A stretch of 64,000 nucleotides of DNA from Amblyomma americanum (GCF_052857255.1 NW_027526504.1:186001-250000); one strand, 5' to 3'; positions 43,501-54,902 are shown, numbered from the stretch's first letter. Translations and numbers: made by a program. Notes: a model not told the origin generated them from the sequence alone.

Positions 43501-45289
43501 GAGACATCACTTTAACGTGTTTATTTCAAGTATAGCACGCGATTAACACGCTCGCTAGGGCCACGCCCCGGCAGATTACTCCAGGTGTACCCGCCTGGTC
43601 GAGACATCACTTTAAAGTGTTTATTTCAAGTATAGCACGCGATTAACACGCTCGCTAGGGCCACGCCCCAGCAGATTACGCCAGGTGTACCCGCCTGCTC
43701 GAGACATCACTTTAAAGTGTTGATTTCAAGTATAGCACGCGATTAACACGCTCGCTAGGGCCACGCACCGGCAGATTACGCCAGGTGTACCCGCCTGCTC
43801 GAGACATCACTTTAAAGTGTTTATTTCAAGTATAGCACGCGATTAACGCGCTCGCTAGGGCCACGCACCGGCAGATTACGCCAGGTGTACCCGCCTTGTC
43901 GAGACATCACTTTAAAGTGTTTATTTCAAGTATAGCACGCGATTAACACGCTCGCTAGGGCCACGCCCCGGCAGATTACGCCAGGTGTACCCGCCTGCTC
44001 GAGACATCACTTTAAAGTGTTGATTTCAAGTATAGCACGCGATTAACACGCTCGCTAGGGCCACGCACCGGCAGATTACGCCAGGTGTACCCGCCTGCTC
44101 GAGACATCACTTTAAAGTGTTTATTTCAAGTATAGCACGCGATTAACGCGCTTGCTAGGGCCACGCACCGGAAGATTACGCCAGGTGTACTCGCCTGCTC
44201 GAGACATCACTTTAAATTCTTTATTTCAAGTATAGCACGCGATTAACACGCTCGCTAGGGCCACGCCCGGCAGATTACGCCAGGTGTACCCGCCTGCTCG
44301 AGACATCACTTTAGTGTTGATTTCAAGTATAGCACGCGATTAACACGCTCGCTAGGGCCACGCACCGGCAGATTACGCCAGGTGTACCCGCCTGCTCGAG
44401 ACATCACTTTAAATTCTTTATTTCAAGTATAGCACGCGATTAACACGCTCGCTAGGGCCACGCCCCGGCAGATTACGCCAGGTGTACCCGCCTGCTCGAG
44501 ACATCACTTTAAAGTGTTTATTTCAAGTATAGCACGCGATTAACACGCTCGCTAGGGCCACGCACCGGCAGATGACGCCAGGTGTACCCGCCTGCTCAAG
44601 ACATCACTTTAACGTGTTTATTTCAAGTATAGCACGCGATTAACACGCTCGCTAGGGCCACGCACCAGCAGATTACGCCAGGTGTACCCGCCTGCTCGAG
44701 ACATCACTTTAACGTGTTTATTTCAAGTATAGCACGCGATTAACGCGCTCGCTAGGGCCACGCACCAGCATATTACGCCAGGTGTACCCGCCTGCACGAG
44801 ACATCGGTTTAACGTGTTTATTTCAAATATAGCTCGCGATTAACACGCTCGCTAGGGCCACGCCCCGGCAGATTACTCCAAGTGTACCCGCCTGCGCGAG
44901 ACATCACTTTAACGTGTTTATTTCAAGTATAGCACGCGATTAACACGCTCGCTAGTTCCATGCACCGGCAGATTACGCCAGGTGTACCCGCCTGCTCGAG
45001 ACATGACTTTAAAGTGTTTATTTCAAGTGTAGCACGCGATTAACACGCTCCCTAGGGCCACGCACCGGCAGATTACGCCAGGTGTACCCGCCTGCTCGAG
45101 ACATCACTTTAACGTGTTTATTTCAAGTATAGCACGCGATTAACACGCTCGCTAGGGCCACGCCCCGGCAGATTACTCCAGGTGTACCCGCCTTGTCGAG
45201 ACATCACTTTAAAGTGTTTATTTCAAGTATAGCACGCGATTAACACGCTCGCTAGGGCCACGCCCCGGCAGATTACGCCAGGTGTACCC

Positions 45290-47490
45290 GCCTGCTCGAG
45301 ACATCACTTTAAAGTGTTTATTTCAAGTATAGCACGCGATTAACGCGCTTGCTAGGGCCACGCACCGGAAGATTACGCCAGGTGTACCCGCCTGCTCGAG
45401 ACATCACTTTAAAGTGTTTATTTCAAGTATAGCATGCGATTAACACGCTCGCTAGGGCCACGCCCCGGCAGATTACGCCAGGTGTACCCTCCTGCTCGAG
45501 ACATCGCTTTAAAGTGTTTATTTCAAGTATAGCACGCGATTAACACGCTCGCTAGGGCCACGCACCGGCAGATTACGCCAGGTGTACCCGCCTGCTCGAG
45601 ACATCACTTTTACGTGTTTATTTTAAGTATAGCACGCGATTAACACGCTCGCTAGGGCCACGCACCAGCAGATTACGCCAGGTGTACCCGCCCGCTCGAG
45701 ACATCACTTTAACGTGTTTATTTCAAGTATAGCACGCGATTAACACGCTCGCTAGGGCCACGCCCCGGCAGATTACTCCAGGTGTACCCGCCTGGTCGAG
45801 ACATCACTTTAAAGTGTTTATTTCAAGTATAGCACGCGATTAACACGCTCGCTAGGGCCACGCCCCGGCAGATTACGCCAGGTTTACCCGCCTGCTCGAG
45901 ACATCACTTTAAAGTGTTGATTTCAAGTTTAGCACGCGATTAACACGCTCGCTAGGGCCACGCACCGGCAGATTACGCCAGGTGTACCCGCCTGCTCGAG
46001 ACATCACTTTAAAGTGTTTATTTCAAGTATAGCACGCGATTAACGCGCTCGCTAGGGCCACGCACCGGCAGATTACGCCAGGTGTACCCGCCGGCTCGAG
46101 ACATCACTTTAAAGTGTTTATTTCAAGTATAGCACGCGATTAACACGCTCGCTAGGGGAACGCCCCGGCCGATTACGCCAGGTGTACCCGCCTGCTCGAG
46201 ACATTACTTTAAAGTGTTTATTTCAAGCATAACACGCGATTAACACGCTCGCTAGGGCCACGCACCGGCAGATTACGCCAGGTGTACCCGCCTGCTTGAG
46301 ACATCATTTTAAGTGTTTATTTCAAGTATAGCACGCGACTAACACGCTCGCTAGGGCCACGCCCCGGCAGATTATTCCAGGTGTACCCGCCTGCTCGAGA
46401 CATCACTTTAAAGTGTTTATTTCAAGTATAGCACGCGATTAACGCGCTTGCTAGGGCCACGCACCGGAAGATTACGCCAGGTGTACCCGCCTGCTCGAGA
46501 CATCACTTTAAAGTGTTTATTTCAAGTATAGCATGCGATTAACACGCTCGCTAGGGCCACGCCCCGGCAGATTACGCCAGGTGTACCCTCCTGCTCGAGA
46601 CATCGCTTTAAAGTGTTTATTTCAAGTATAGCACGCGATTAACACGCTCGCTAGGGCCACGCACCGGCAGATTACGCCAGGTGTACCCACCTGCTCGAGA
46701 CATCACTTTAACGTGTTTATTTCAAGAATAGCACGCGATTAACACGCTCGCTAGGGCCACGCACCAGCAGATTACGCCAGGTGTACCCGCCCGCTCGAGA
46801 CATCACTTTAACGTGTTTATTTCAAGTATAGCACGCGATTAACACGCTCGCTAGGGCCACGCCCCGGCAGATTACTCCAGGTGTACCCGCCTGGTCGAGA
46901 CATCACTTTAAAGTGTTTATTTCAAGTATAGCACGCGATTAACACGCTCGCTAGGGCCACGCCCCGGCAGATTACGCCAGGTGTACCCGCCTGCTCGAGA
47001 CATCACTTTAAAGTGTTGATTTCAAGTTTAGCACGCGATTAACACGCTCGCTAGGGCCACGCACCGGCAGATTACGCCAGGTGTACCCGCCTGCTCGAGA
47101 CATCACTTTAAAGTGTTTATTTCAAGTATAGCACGCGATTAACGCGCTCGCTAGGGCCACGCACCGGCAGATTACGCCAGGTGTACCCGCCGGCTCGAGA
47201 CATCACTTTAAAGTGTTTATTTCAAGTATAGCACGCGATTAACACGCTCGCTAGGGGAACGCCCCGGCCGATTACGCCAGGTGTACCCGCCTGCTCGAGA
47301 CTTCACTTTAAAGTGTTTATTTCAAGTATAGCACGCGATTAACACGCTCGCTAGGGCCACGCACCGGCAGATTACGCCAGGTGTACCCGCCTGCTCGAGA
47401 CATTACTTTAAAGTGTTTATTTCAAGCATAACACGCGATTAACACGCTCGCTAGGGCCACGCACCGGCAGATTACGCCAGGTGTACCCGC
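45290..47490 (+). repeat. 1.1-kb tandem duplication inside the satellite
   Basis: About 45290-46385 is repeated at about 46386-47490. Markers about 1099 bp apart include CCCGCTCGAG (45690/46789), CAAGTTTAGC (45925/47024), the GCATGCG monomer (45432/46530) and GGAACGCCCCGGCC (about 46157/47257). The second copy contains one extra monomer with GACTTCAC (about 47300) that the first copy lacks. Confidence 0.75.
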
Positions 47491-47679
47491 CTGCTTGAGA
47501 CATCATTTTAAGTGTTTATTTCAAGTATAGGACGCGACTAACACGCTCGCTAGGGCCACGCCCCGGCAGATTACTCCAGGTGTACCCGCCTGCGCGAGAC
47601 ATCACTTTAACGTGTTTATTTCAAGTATGGCACGCGATTAACACGCTCGTTAGGGCCACGCCCCGGCAGATTACGCCAG

Positions 47680-50460
47680 GTGTACCCGCCTGATCGAGAC
47701 ATCACATTAAAATGCTTATTTCAAGTATAGCACGCGATTAACACGCTCGCTAGGGCCACGCACCGGCAGATTACGCCAGGTGTACCCGCCTGCTCGAGAC
47801 ATCACTTTAACGTGTTTATTTCAAATATAGCACGCGATTAACACGCTCGCTAGGGCCACGCCCCGGCAGATTACTCCAGGTATACCCGCCTGCGCGAGAC
47901 ATCACTTTAACGTGTTTATTTCAAGTATAGCACGCGATTAACACGCTCGTTAGGGCCACGCCCCGGCAGATTACGCCAGGTGTACCCGCCTGCTCGAGAC
48001 ATCACTTTAAAATGCTTATTTCAAGTATAGCACGCGATTAACACGCTCGCTAGGCCACGCACCGGCAGATTACTCCAGGTGTACCCGCCTGCTCGAGATA
48101 TCACTTTAAAATGCTTATTTCAAGTATAGCACGCGGTTAACACGCTCGCTAGGGCCACGCACCGGCAGATTACGCCAGGTGTACCCGCCTGCTCGAGACA
48201 TCACTTTAAAAGGCTTATTTCAAGTATAGCACGCGATTAACACGCTCGTTAGGGCCACGCCCCGGCAGATTACGCCAGGTGTACCCGCCTGCTCGAGACA
48301 TCACTTTAAAATGCTTATTTCAAGTATAGCACGCGATTAACACGCTCGCTAGGGCCACGCACCGGCAGATTACTCCAGGTGTACCCGCCTGCTCGAGACA
48401 TCACTTTAAAATGCTTATTTCAAGTATAGCACGCGATTAACACGCTCGCTAGGGCCACGCACCGGCAGATTACGCCAGGTGTACCCGCCTGCTCGAGACA
48501 TCACTTTAAAATGCTTATTTCAAGTATAGCACGCGATTAACACGCTCGCTAGGGCCACGCACCGGCAGATTACTCCAGGTGTACCCGCCTGCTCGAGACA
48601 TCACTTTAAAATGCTTATTTCAAGTATAGCACGCGATTAACACGCTCGCTAGGGCCACGCACCGGCAGATTACTCCAGGTGTACCCGCCTGCTCGAGACA
48701 TCACTTTAAAATGCTTATTTCAAGTATAGCACGCGATTAACACGCTCGCTAGGGCCACGCACCGGCAGATTACGCCAGGTGTACCCGCCTGCTCGAGACA
48801 TCACTTTAACGTGTTTATTTCAAATATAGCACGCGATTAACACGCTCGCTAGGGCCACGCCCCGGCAGATTACTCCAGGTATACCCGCCTACGCGAGACA
48901 TCACTTTAACGTGTTTATTTCAAGTATAGCACGCGATTAACACGCTCGTTAGGGCCACGCCCCGGCAGATTACGCCAGGTGTACCCGCCTGCTCGAGACA
49001 TCACTTTAAAATGCTTATTTCAAGTATAGCAAGCGATTAACACGCTCGCTAGGGCCACGCACCGGCAGATTACTCCAGGTGTACCCGCCTGCTCGAGACA
49101 TCACTTTAAAATGCTTATTTCAAGTATAGCACGCGGTTAACACGCTCGCTAGGGCCACGCACCGGCAGATTACGCCAGGTGTACCCGCCTGCTCGAGACA
49201 TCACTTTAAAATGCTTATTTCAAGCATAGCACGCGATTAACACGCTCGTTAGGGCCACGCACCGGCAGATTACTCCAGGTGTACCCGCCTGCTCGAGACA
49301 TCACTTTAAAATGCTTATTTCAAGTATAGCACGCGATTAACGCGCTCGCTAGGGCCACGCACCGGCAGATTACTCCAGGTGTACCCGCCTGCTCGAGACA
49401 TCACTTTAAAATGCTTATTTCAAGTATAGCACGCGATTAACACGCTCGCTAGGGCCACGCACCGGCAGATTACGCCAGGTGTACCCGCCTGCTCGAGACA
49501 TCACTTTAAAAGGCTTATTTCAAGTATAGCACGCGATTAACACGCTCGTTAGGGCCACGCCCCGGCAGATTACGCCAGGTGTACCCGCCTGCTCGAGACA
49601 TCACTTTAAAATGCTTATTTCAAGTATAGCACGCGATTAACACGCTCGCTAGGGCCACGCACCGGCAGATTACTCCAGGTGTACCCGCCTGCTCGAGACA
49701 TCACTTTAAAATGCTTATTTCAAGTATAGCACGCGATTAACACGCTCGCTAGGGCCACGCACCGGCAGATTACGCCAGGTGTACCCGCCTGCTCGAGACA
49801 TCACTTTAAAATGCTTATTTCAAGTATAGCACGCGATTAACACGCTCGCTAGGGCCACGCACCGGCAGATTACTCCAGGTGTACCCGCCTGCTCGAGACA
49901 TCACTTTAAAATGCTTATTTCAAGTATAGCACGCGATTAACACGCTCGCTAGGGCCACGCACCGGCAGATTACTCCAGGTGTACCCGCCTGCTCGAGACA
50001 TCACTTTAAAATGCTTATTTCAAGTATAGCACGCGATTAACACGCTCGTTAGGGCCACGCCCCGGCAGATTACGCCAGGTGTACCCGCCTGCTCGAGACA
50101 TCACTTTAAAATGCTTATTTCAAGTATAGCACGCGATTAACACGCTCGCTAGGGCCACGCACCGGCAGATTACGCCAGGTGTACCCGCCTGCTCGAGACA
50201 TCACTTTAACGTGTTTATTTCAAATATAGCACGCGATTAACACGCTCGCTAGGGCCACGCCCCGGCAGATTACTCCAGGTGTACCCGCCTGCGCGAGACA
50301 TCACTTTAACGTGTTTATTTCAAGTATGGCACGCGATTAACACGCTCGTTAGGGCCACGCCCCGGCAGATTACGCCAGGTGTACCCGCCTGCTCGAGACA
50401 TCACTTTAAAATGCTTATTTCAAGTATAGCACGCGATTAACACGCTCGCTAGGGCCACGC
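47680..50460 (+). repeat. Locally amplified AAAATGCTT monomer subfamily
   Basis: About 22 of roughly 28 monomers in this stretch carry TTAAAATGCTTATTT (or the TTAAAAGGCTT derivative) in place of the common AAAGTGTTT or AACGTGTTT. Elsewhere the AAAATGCTT form is nearly absent: one copy at about 16427, with the related AAAATGTTT at about 12027, 12626, 34325 and 42717. The monomers here are almost identical to each other. They are broken by pairs of AACGTG monomers near 48806-48906 and 50206-50306, which suggests further multi-monomer duplication. This is the most homogeneous part of the array and probably the youngest expansion. Confidence 0.8.
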
Positions 50461-52621
50461 ACCGGCAGATTACTCCAGGTGTACCCGCCTGCTCGAGACA
50501 TCACTTTAACGTGTTTATTTCAAGTATAGCACGCGATTAACACGCTCGCTAGGGCCACGCCCCGGCAGATTACTCCAGGTGTACCCGCCTGCGCGAGACA
50601 TCTCTTTAACGTGTTTATTTCAAGTATAGCACGCGATTAACACGCTCACTAGGGCCATACACCGGCAGATTACGCCAGGTGTACCCGCCTGCTCGAGCCA
50701 TCACTTTAACGTGTTATTTCAAGTACAGCACGCGATTAACACACTCGCTAGGGCCACGCCCCGGCAGATTACTCCAGGTGTACCCGCCTGCTCGAGACAT
50801 CACTTTAAAGTGTCTATTTCAAGTATAGCACGCGATTAACACGCTCGCTAGGGCCACGCCGCGGCAGATTACGCCAGGTGAACCCGCCTGCTCGAGACAT
50901 CACTTTAAATTGTTTATTTCAAGTATAGCACGCGATTAACACGCTCGCTAGGGCCACGCACCGGCAGATTACTCCAGGTGTACCCGCCTGCTCGAGACAT
51001 CACTTTAAAGTGTTTATTTCAAGTATAGCACGCGATTAACGCGCTCGCTAGGGCCACGCACCGGCAGATTACGCCAGGTGTACCCGCCTGCTCGAGACAT
51101 CAATTTAAAGTGTTTATTTCAAATATAGCACGCGATTGACACGCTCGCTAGGGTCACGCACCGGCAGATTACGCCAGGTGTACCCGCCTGCTCGAGACAT
51201 CACTTTAACGTGTTTATTTCAAGTATAGCACGCGATTAACACGCTCGCTAGGGCCACGCACCAGCAGATTACGCCAGCTGTACCCGCCTGCTCGAGACAT
51301 CACTTTAACGTGTTTATTTCAAGTATAGCACGCGATTAACACGCTCGCTAGGGCCACGCCCCAGCAGATTACGCCAGGTGTACCCGCCTGCTCGAGACAT
51401 CACTTTAAAGTGTTGATTTCAAGTATAGCACGCGATTAACACGCTCGCTAGGGCCACGCCCCGGCAGATTACTCCAGGTGTACCCGCCTGGTCGAGACAT
51501 CACTTTAAAGTGTTTATTTCAAGTACAGCACGCGATTAACACGCTCGCTAGGGCCACGCCCCAGCAGATTACGCCAGGTGTACCCGCCTGCTCGAGACAT
51601 CACTTTAAAGTGTTGATTTCAAGTATAGCACGCGATTAACACGCTCGCTAGGGCCACGCCCCGGCAGATTACGCCAGGTGTACCCGCCTGCTCGAGACAT
51701 CACTTTAAAGTGTTGATTTCAAGTATAGCACGCGATTAACACGCTCGCTAGGGCCACGCACCGGCAGATTACGCCAGGTGTACCCGCCTGCTCGAGACAT
51801 CACTTTAAAGTGTTTATTTCAAGTATAGCACGCGATTAACGCGCTTGCTAGGGCCACGCACCGGAAGATTACGCCAGGTGTACTCGCCTGCTCGAGACAT
51901 CACTTTAAATTCTTTATTTCAAGTATAGCACGCGATTAACACGCTCGCTAGGGCCACGCCCCGGCAGATTACGCCAGGTGTACCCGCCTGCTCGAGACAT
52001 CACTTTAGTGTTGATTTCAAGTATAGCACGCGATTAACACGCTCGCTAGGGCCAGGCACCGGCAGATTACGCCAGGTGTACCCGCCTGCTCGAGACATCA
52101 CTTTAAAGCTTTTATTTCAAGTATAGCACGCGATTAACGCGCTTGCTAGGGCCACGCACCGGAAGATTACGCCAGGTGTACTCGCCTGCTCGAGACATCA
52201 CTTTAAATTCTTTATTTCAAGTATAGCACGCGATTAACACGCTCGCTAGGGCCACGCCCCGGCAGATTACGCCAGGTGTACCCGCCTGCTCGAGACATCA
52301 CTTTAAAGTGTTTATTTCAAGTATAGCACGCGATTAACACGCTCGCTAGGGCCACGCACCGGCAGATGACGCCAGGTGTACCCGCCTGCTCAAGACATCA
52401 CTTTAACGTGTTTATTTCAAATATAGCACGCGATTAACACGCTCGCTAATGCCACGCCCCGGCAGATTACTCCAGGTGTACCCGCCTGCTCGAGACATCA
52501 CTTTAACGTGTTTATTTCAAGTATAGCACGCGATTAACACGCTCGCTAGGGCCACGCCCCGGCAGATTACTCCAGGTGTACCCGCCTGCGCGAGACATCA
52601 CTTTAACGTGTTTATTTCAAG

Positions 52622-53805
52622 TGTGACATTCCGTGTGTGCTACGAGGATCCACGTTCGACGGCGCGGCGTAGACGGAGACCCGTGACAGCGGCATCATCA
52701 ATTACCCAGCCATGCTCTTTGAGTGACGACCAGAAAAACCGGACCCGCCGCCGCCCCGGGGAAACAGGCTTTATCCTCCCCAATTTCCGGTTACATTCCA
52801 GGACAAGGGAGCTGTCAGCGGGCCAGAGCGCGCCGTACCACAGCCGACGCTATGCGCTACCGCGAAGACGACATTCTTTCCCTCCCCCCCCTTTTGTCGT
52901 GGGCTAACGCCGGGAAGGCACCCACAGCTTCCCAGAAGGGCCGCGACGGACACCTGTCATGGCGGACAGGCAGTACTCGCCAAGAATGTGGAAAGACAGG
53001 CGCTAGTGAATTAGCTCCGAAGAGAGAGCCTGTGTATACTCTCACTTGAGAGAGAGTGGTGGCGTTTTTGTTGTTTATTTAGTTTGTATTGTTAACAGAC
53101 TCTGGGCTCGAGGCTAAGCCCAACCCAAAGGGGTGGTCCCCATCTCGCATGTTATTTTGGATTGGAGAATTGATACTTTGGGCGGGCCACTGGAAATGAC
53201 CGCCCTTAGTCCTTTGTTAATCAAGTGCTTAAAAGCACATGTAAACGGATGCAGTCCAGTCTGAGCTGGGGCTCCATGCTTATCATGTAATGTGATGCTA
53301 CTTAAGCACTAACCTGCCCGGTCGATGAGTAAAGTAGTGCAAAGTTTGTTCTTTTGTAAATTCAGTTCTGCTTTTTCCAGTTTAACTCTCTGTATATGTA
53401 TGTTGTAAAATTATGCTCTGCTGTCATCATCTACAAGCTCGCCTCCTGTTCATCTTCCAAGCCGAACGACACTAGAGGAAGGGTTTGTGAACCATCCTCG
53501 AAGAAACGGACGACTATTGAAATTCTACTGCATACACGCTGAGGACGACATCGTTCGCCAAGAGAGCCTTCAGTGCCGAAGCCCGACGGCGTGCAGCTTC
53601 TGCCAGCAACCGCTCGAGCCCAACTCCGGAGCCACTCCATCGCCCCCATGAAGTCGTCGGCACGTAAGCTCGGACGCCCCAGCCTCTGATGTATAACCTT
53701 AACCATGTGTAATTATTGAATATACCTGTTTGTTTAAACTGAGCCATACGGTGTCTCTTTGCCTCTCCGTCCCGTGTGGACCTGCGCATTATGGGGGTCA
53801 TCACA
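52622..53805 (+). repeat. 5' LTR of copy 1
   Basis: Starts TGTGACATTC and ends CATCACA, giving a perfect 5-bp terminal inverted repeat TGTGA/TCACA. It is nearly identical to 59283-60465. Differences seen: C/T at about 52665, one C fewer in the C-run near 52890, C/T at 53107, A/G at 53175, G/A at 53278, T/G at 53283, A/G at 53305, and a two-base change (TG against GT) near 53447. The LTR should hold promoter and polyadenylation signals, but I see no clear TATA box or AATAAA and do not divide U3, R and U5. An inverted repeat GTGCTT-AA-AAGCAC lies at 53225-53238. Short open frames on both strands here are not convincing genes. Confidence 0.95.
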
Positions 53806-53806
53806 C

Positions 53807-53823
53807 TGGTGTCAGAAGTGGGG
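53807..53823 (+). other. Primer-binding site, tRNA-Leu-like
   Basis: TGGTGTCAGAAGTGGGG begins one base after the LTR end. Its complement ends in the CCA of a mature tRNA, and 16 of 17 bases fit the 3' end of the tRNA-Leu(CAA) type as I know it from animals. This is where minus-strand DNA synthesis would be primed. The same site is at 60467-60483 in copy 2. Confidence 0.85.
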
Positions 53824-53960
53824 TCTCAAAAGCAAATGTCCTCTGAATGCTGTGACATTCATGACTTCAAAATTGTAATCAAAAGGGAATCACGGGACTG
53901 ATTGTGGGACTTTTACCCCCATTTGAGAGGCTTGAGGCACTGGAGGGCTTGAAAAAAAAA
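53824..53960 (+). other. Untranslated leader of copy 1
   Basis: Noncoding stretch between the primer site and gag. It contains a second TGTGACATTC at 53851-53860, identical to the first ten bases of the LTR, and ends in a run of ten A. In copy 2 the run is nine A and is followed directly by the gag ATG. The extra A opens an upstream extension of the gag frame in copy 1 (a GTG at 53904 onward), but copy 2 does not share that frame, so I do not count it as gag. Confidence 0.7.
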
Positions 53961-54902
53961 ATCACTGTATCTGAGGGAGCTCCCACTCCACAGCCGTCGC
54001 TCGGAGCAAGCATGCTGGCATTAGGAAGCGTCATTCCGACGTTTACGGGAGATAAGACAGGGGTTCCAATCTGCGATTTCTTTTCCATGCTAGAAGAGAT
54101 TGGGAAAATGGGGGGATGGTCCGATGCTCAAATGCTGGGAATGGCGAGGTGTAAGATGGCAGGAGCTGCTCATGATTTTGCATGGCGAGACGAAAAAGTA
54201 AAATCCACAAAATCATTTGCGGAATTTAAGAAGCTCGCGTTTGAGCATTTTGACACTGAACCACGTCACGTGCGAGTACAGAGGTTCCGTGACGCCGGAC
54301 AGATGGTAGGGGAGGACGTGCGAACGTTTGCGTCGCGGCTTCAGCGCTTAGCGCGCGATACGTTAAGCAGGGAGGAGGAAGGAGACCAGCTTAAGAATAA
54401 ATACGCGGAGGATATACTTAAAGAGGAAATGACCGCTTTGTTCGTGGCTGGTCTGCAAGACCCCGTGCGCCGGTTCGTGCTCTCGCGCAAGCCGAGCAAT
54501 TTCGACCAAGCCGTGGAGGCCGCATTGGATGAGGAACAAAATGAGGCGTTAACGACAGCCGCAGCGAGAGTACGCGTCATAGAGAGAGCGGTGCTCAACC
54601 CTGAGGTTGCTTTCTTGACAGAGCGGTTAGATCACTTAGAACAGCTGCTATCTCAGCAGGTAGAATGCCAGGTTGAAGCGCGCGCTCAACAGCGCCGATT
54701 CGCTGGAAACCGGAGACCGCCACAAAGCTACAGGCGCGGTATGCGAGATTTTGAAGAAATCGTATGCTTCGCTTGCCAGGGTCGCGGACACATCGCCAGG
54801 TTCTGCCAAAACGTGCGCCGTGGGGAGCCACAAAGAGAAGCAGGCGAGACACGCCCTAAGCAAGCCTACAGCGGGGCTCCAGATACCGAGTCAAAAAACT
54901 AG
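53961..54902 (+). CDS. gag of copy 1 (full frame, start codon lost)
   Basis: Structural capsid/nucleocapsid polyprotein that would package element RNA into cytoplasmic virus-like particles. The frame is uninterrupted for 313 residues to a TAG at 54900-54902. The start is placed by alignment with copy 2, which has ATG at this spot; here it is ATC. The next in-frame ATG is at 54012, 17 codons in. Residues about 30-200 look like a retrotransposon capsid domain, with alternating hydrophobic helices and an FAEFKKLAFEHF segment. Residues about 215-235 are heptad-like (LTERLDHLEQLL). A CCHC zinc knuckle, C-X2-C-X4-H-X4-C (CFACQGRGHIARFC), lies at about 269-282, followed by a basic tail. The final codons AAA AAC TAG form the frameshift site into pol. 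Initiation from ATC is unlikely to be efficient, so this copy is probably impaired. Confidence 0.9.
   Translation: MTVSEGAPTPQPSLGASMLALGSVIPTFTGDKTGVPICDFFSMLEEIGKMGGWSDAQMLGMARCKMAGAAHDFAWRDEKVKSTKSFAEFKKLAFEHFDTEPRHVRVQRFRDAGQMVGEDVRTFASRLQRLARDTLSREEEGDQLKNKYAEDILKEEMTALFVAGLQDPVRRFVLSRKPSNFDQAVEAALDEEQNEALTTAAARVRVIERAVLNPEVAFLTERLDHLEQLLSQQVECQVEARAQQRRFAGNRRPPQSYRRGMRDFEEIVCFACQGRGHIARFCQNVRRGEPQREAGETRPKQAYSGAPDTESKN

Larger units (their letters stand above)
1..52621 (+). repeat. 100-bp tandem satellite array, about 526 monomers
   Basis: The sequence repeats every 100 bp from base 1 to 52621. The last monomer starts at 52579 and is cut after 43 nt by the LTR. Small indels remove only about 22 nt net over the array. 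The array continues beyond the left edge of the window. Every monomer I read lies in the same orientation. Consensus landmarks, counted from the TACCCGCCTG start: CTCGAG at 11-16, the palindrome CACTTTAAAGTG at 21-32, a T-rich stretch at 31-40, CACGCG at 49-54, GGGCCACGC at 71-79, GCAGATTACGCC at 84-95. GC is about 52%. The consensus has 9 CpG where about 6.7 are expected from base composition. No CENP-B-like box is visible. The array structure is directly seen; a centromeric, pericentromeric or subtelomeric location is inference. Hard-tick genomes are known to carry tandem repeats of roughly this monomer size, but I could not test identity to a named family. Confidence 0.98.

Noticed and set aside
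1..52621. CRISPR-like regular spacing
   Set aside because: The repeats are head to tail with no unique spacers, and the flanking retrotransposon is eukaryotic.
1..52621. CENP-B box in the monomer
   Set aside because: Neither strand of the consensus contains the TTCG....A..CGGG core.
52608..53804. Open frames of 60-108 residues in the first LTR, and matching ones in the second LTR (59284-60464)
   Set aside because: They lie on both strands, one crosses the satellite/LTR junction, the lengths differ between the two LTRs because of a 1-bp indel, and none has a recognisable domain.
52622..53805. TATA box and polyadenylation signal in the LTR
   Set aside because: I saw only TATA-like fragments (TGTATATGTA, GTGTATACTC) and no AATAAA, so no specific call is supported.
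53904..53960. N-terminal gag extension from GTG at 53904
   Set aside because: It depends on the tenth A of the run in copy 1. Copy 2 is out of frame there and has its own ATG at 60620.
54341..54863. Minus-strand and alternate-frame open reading frames across gag and pol in both copies
   Set aside because: They are shadows of the real frames, which carry the conserved motifs; the shadows have none.
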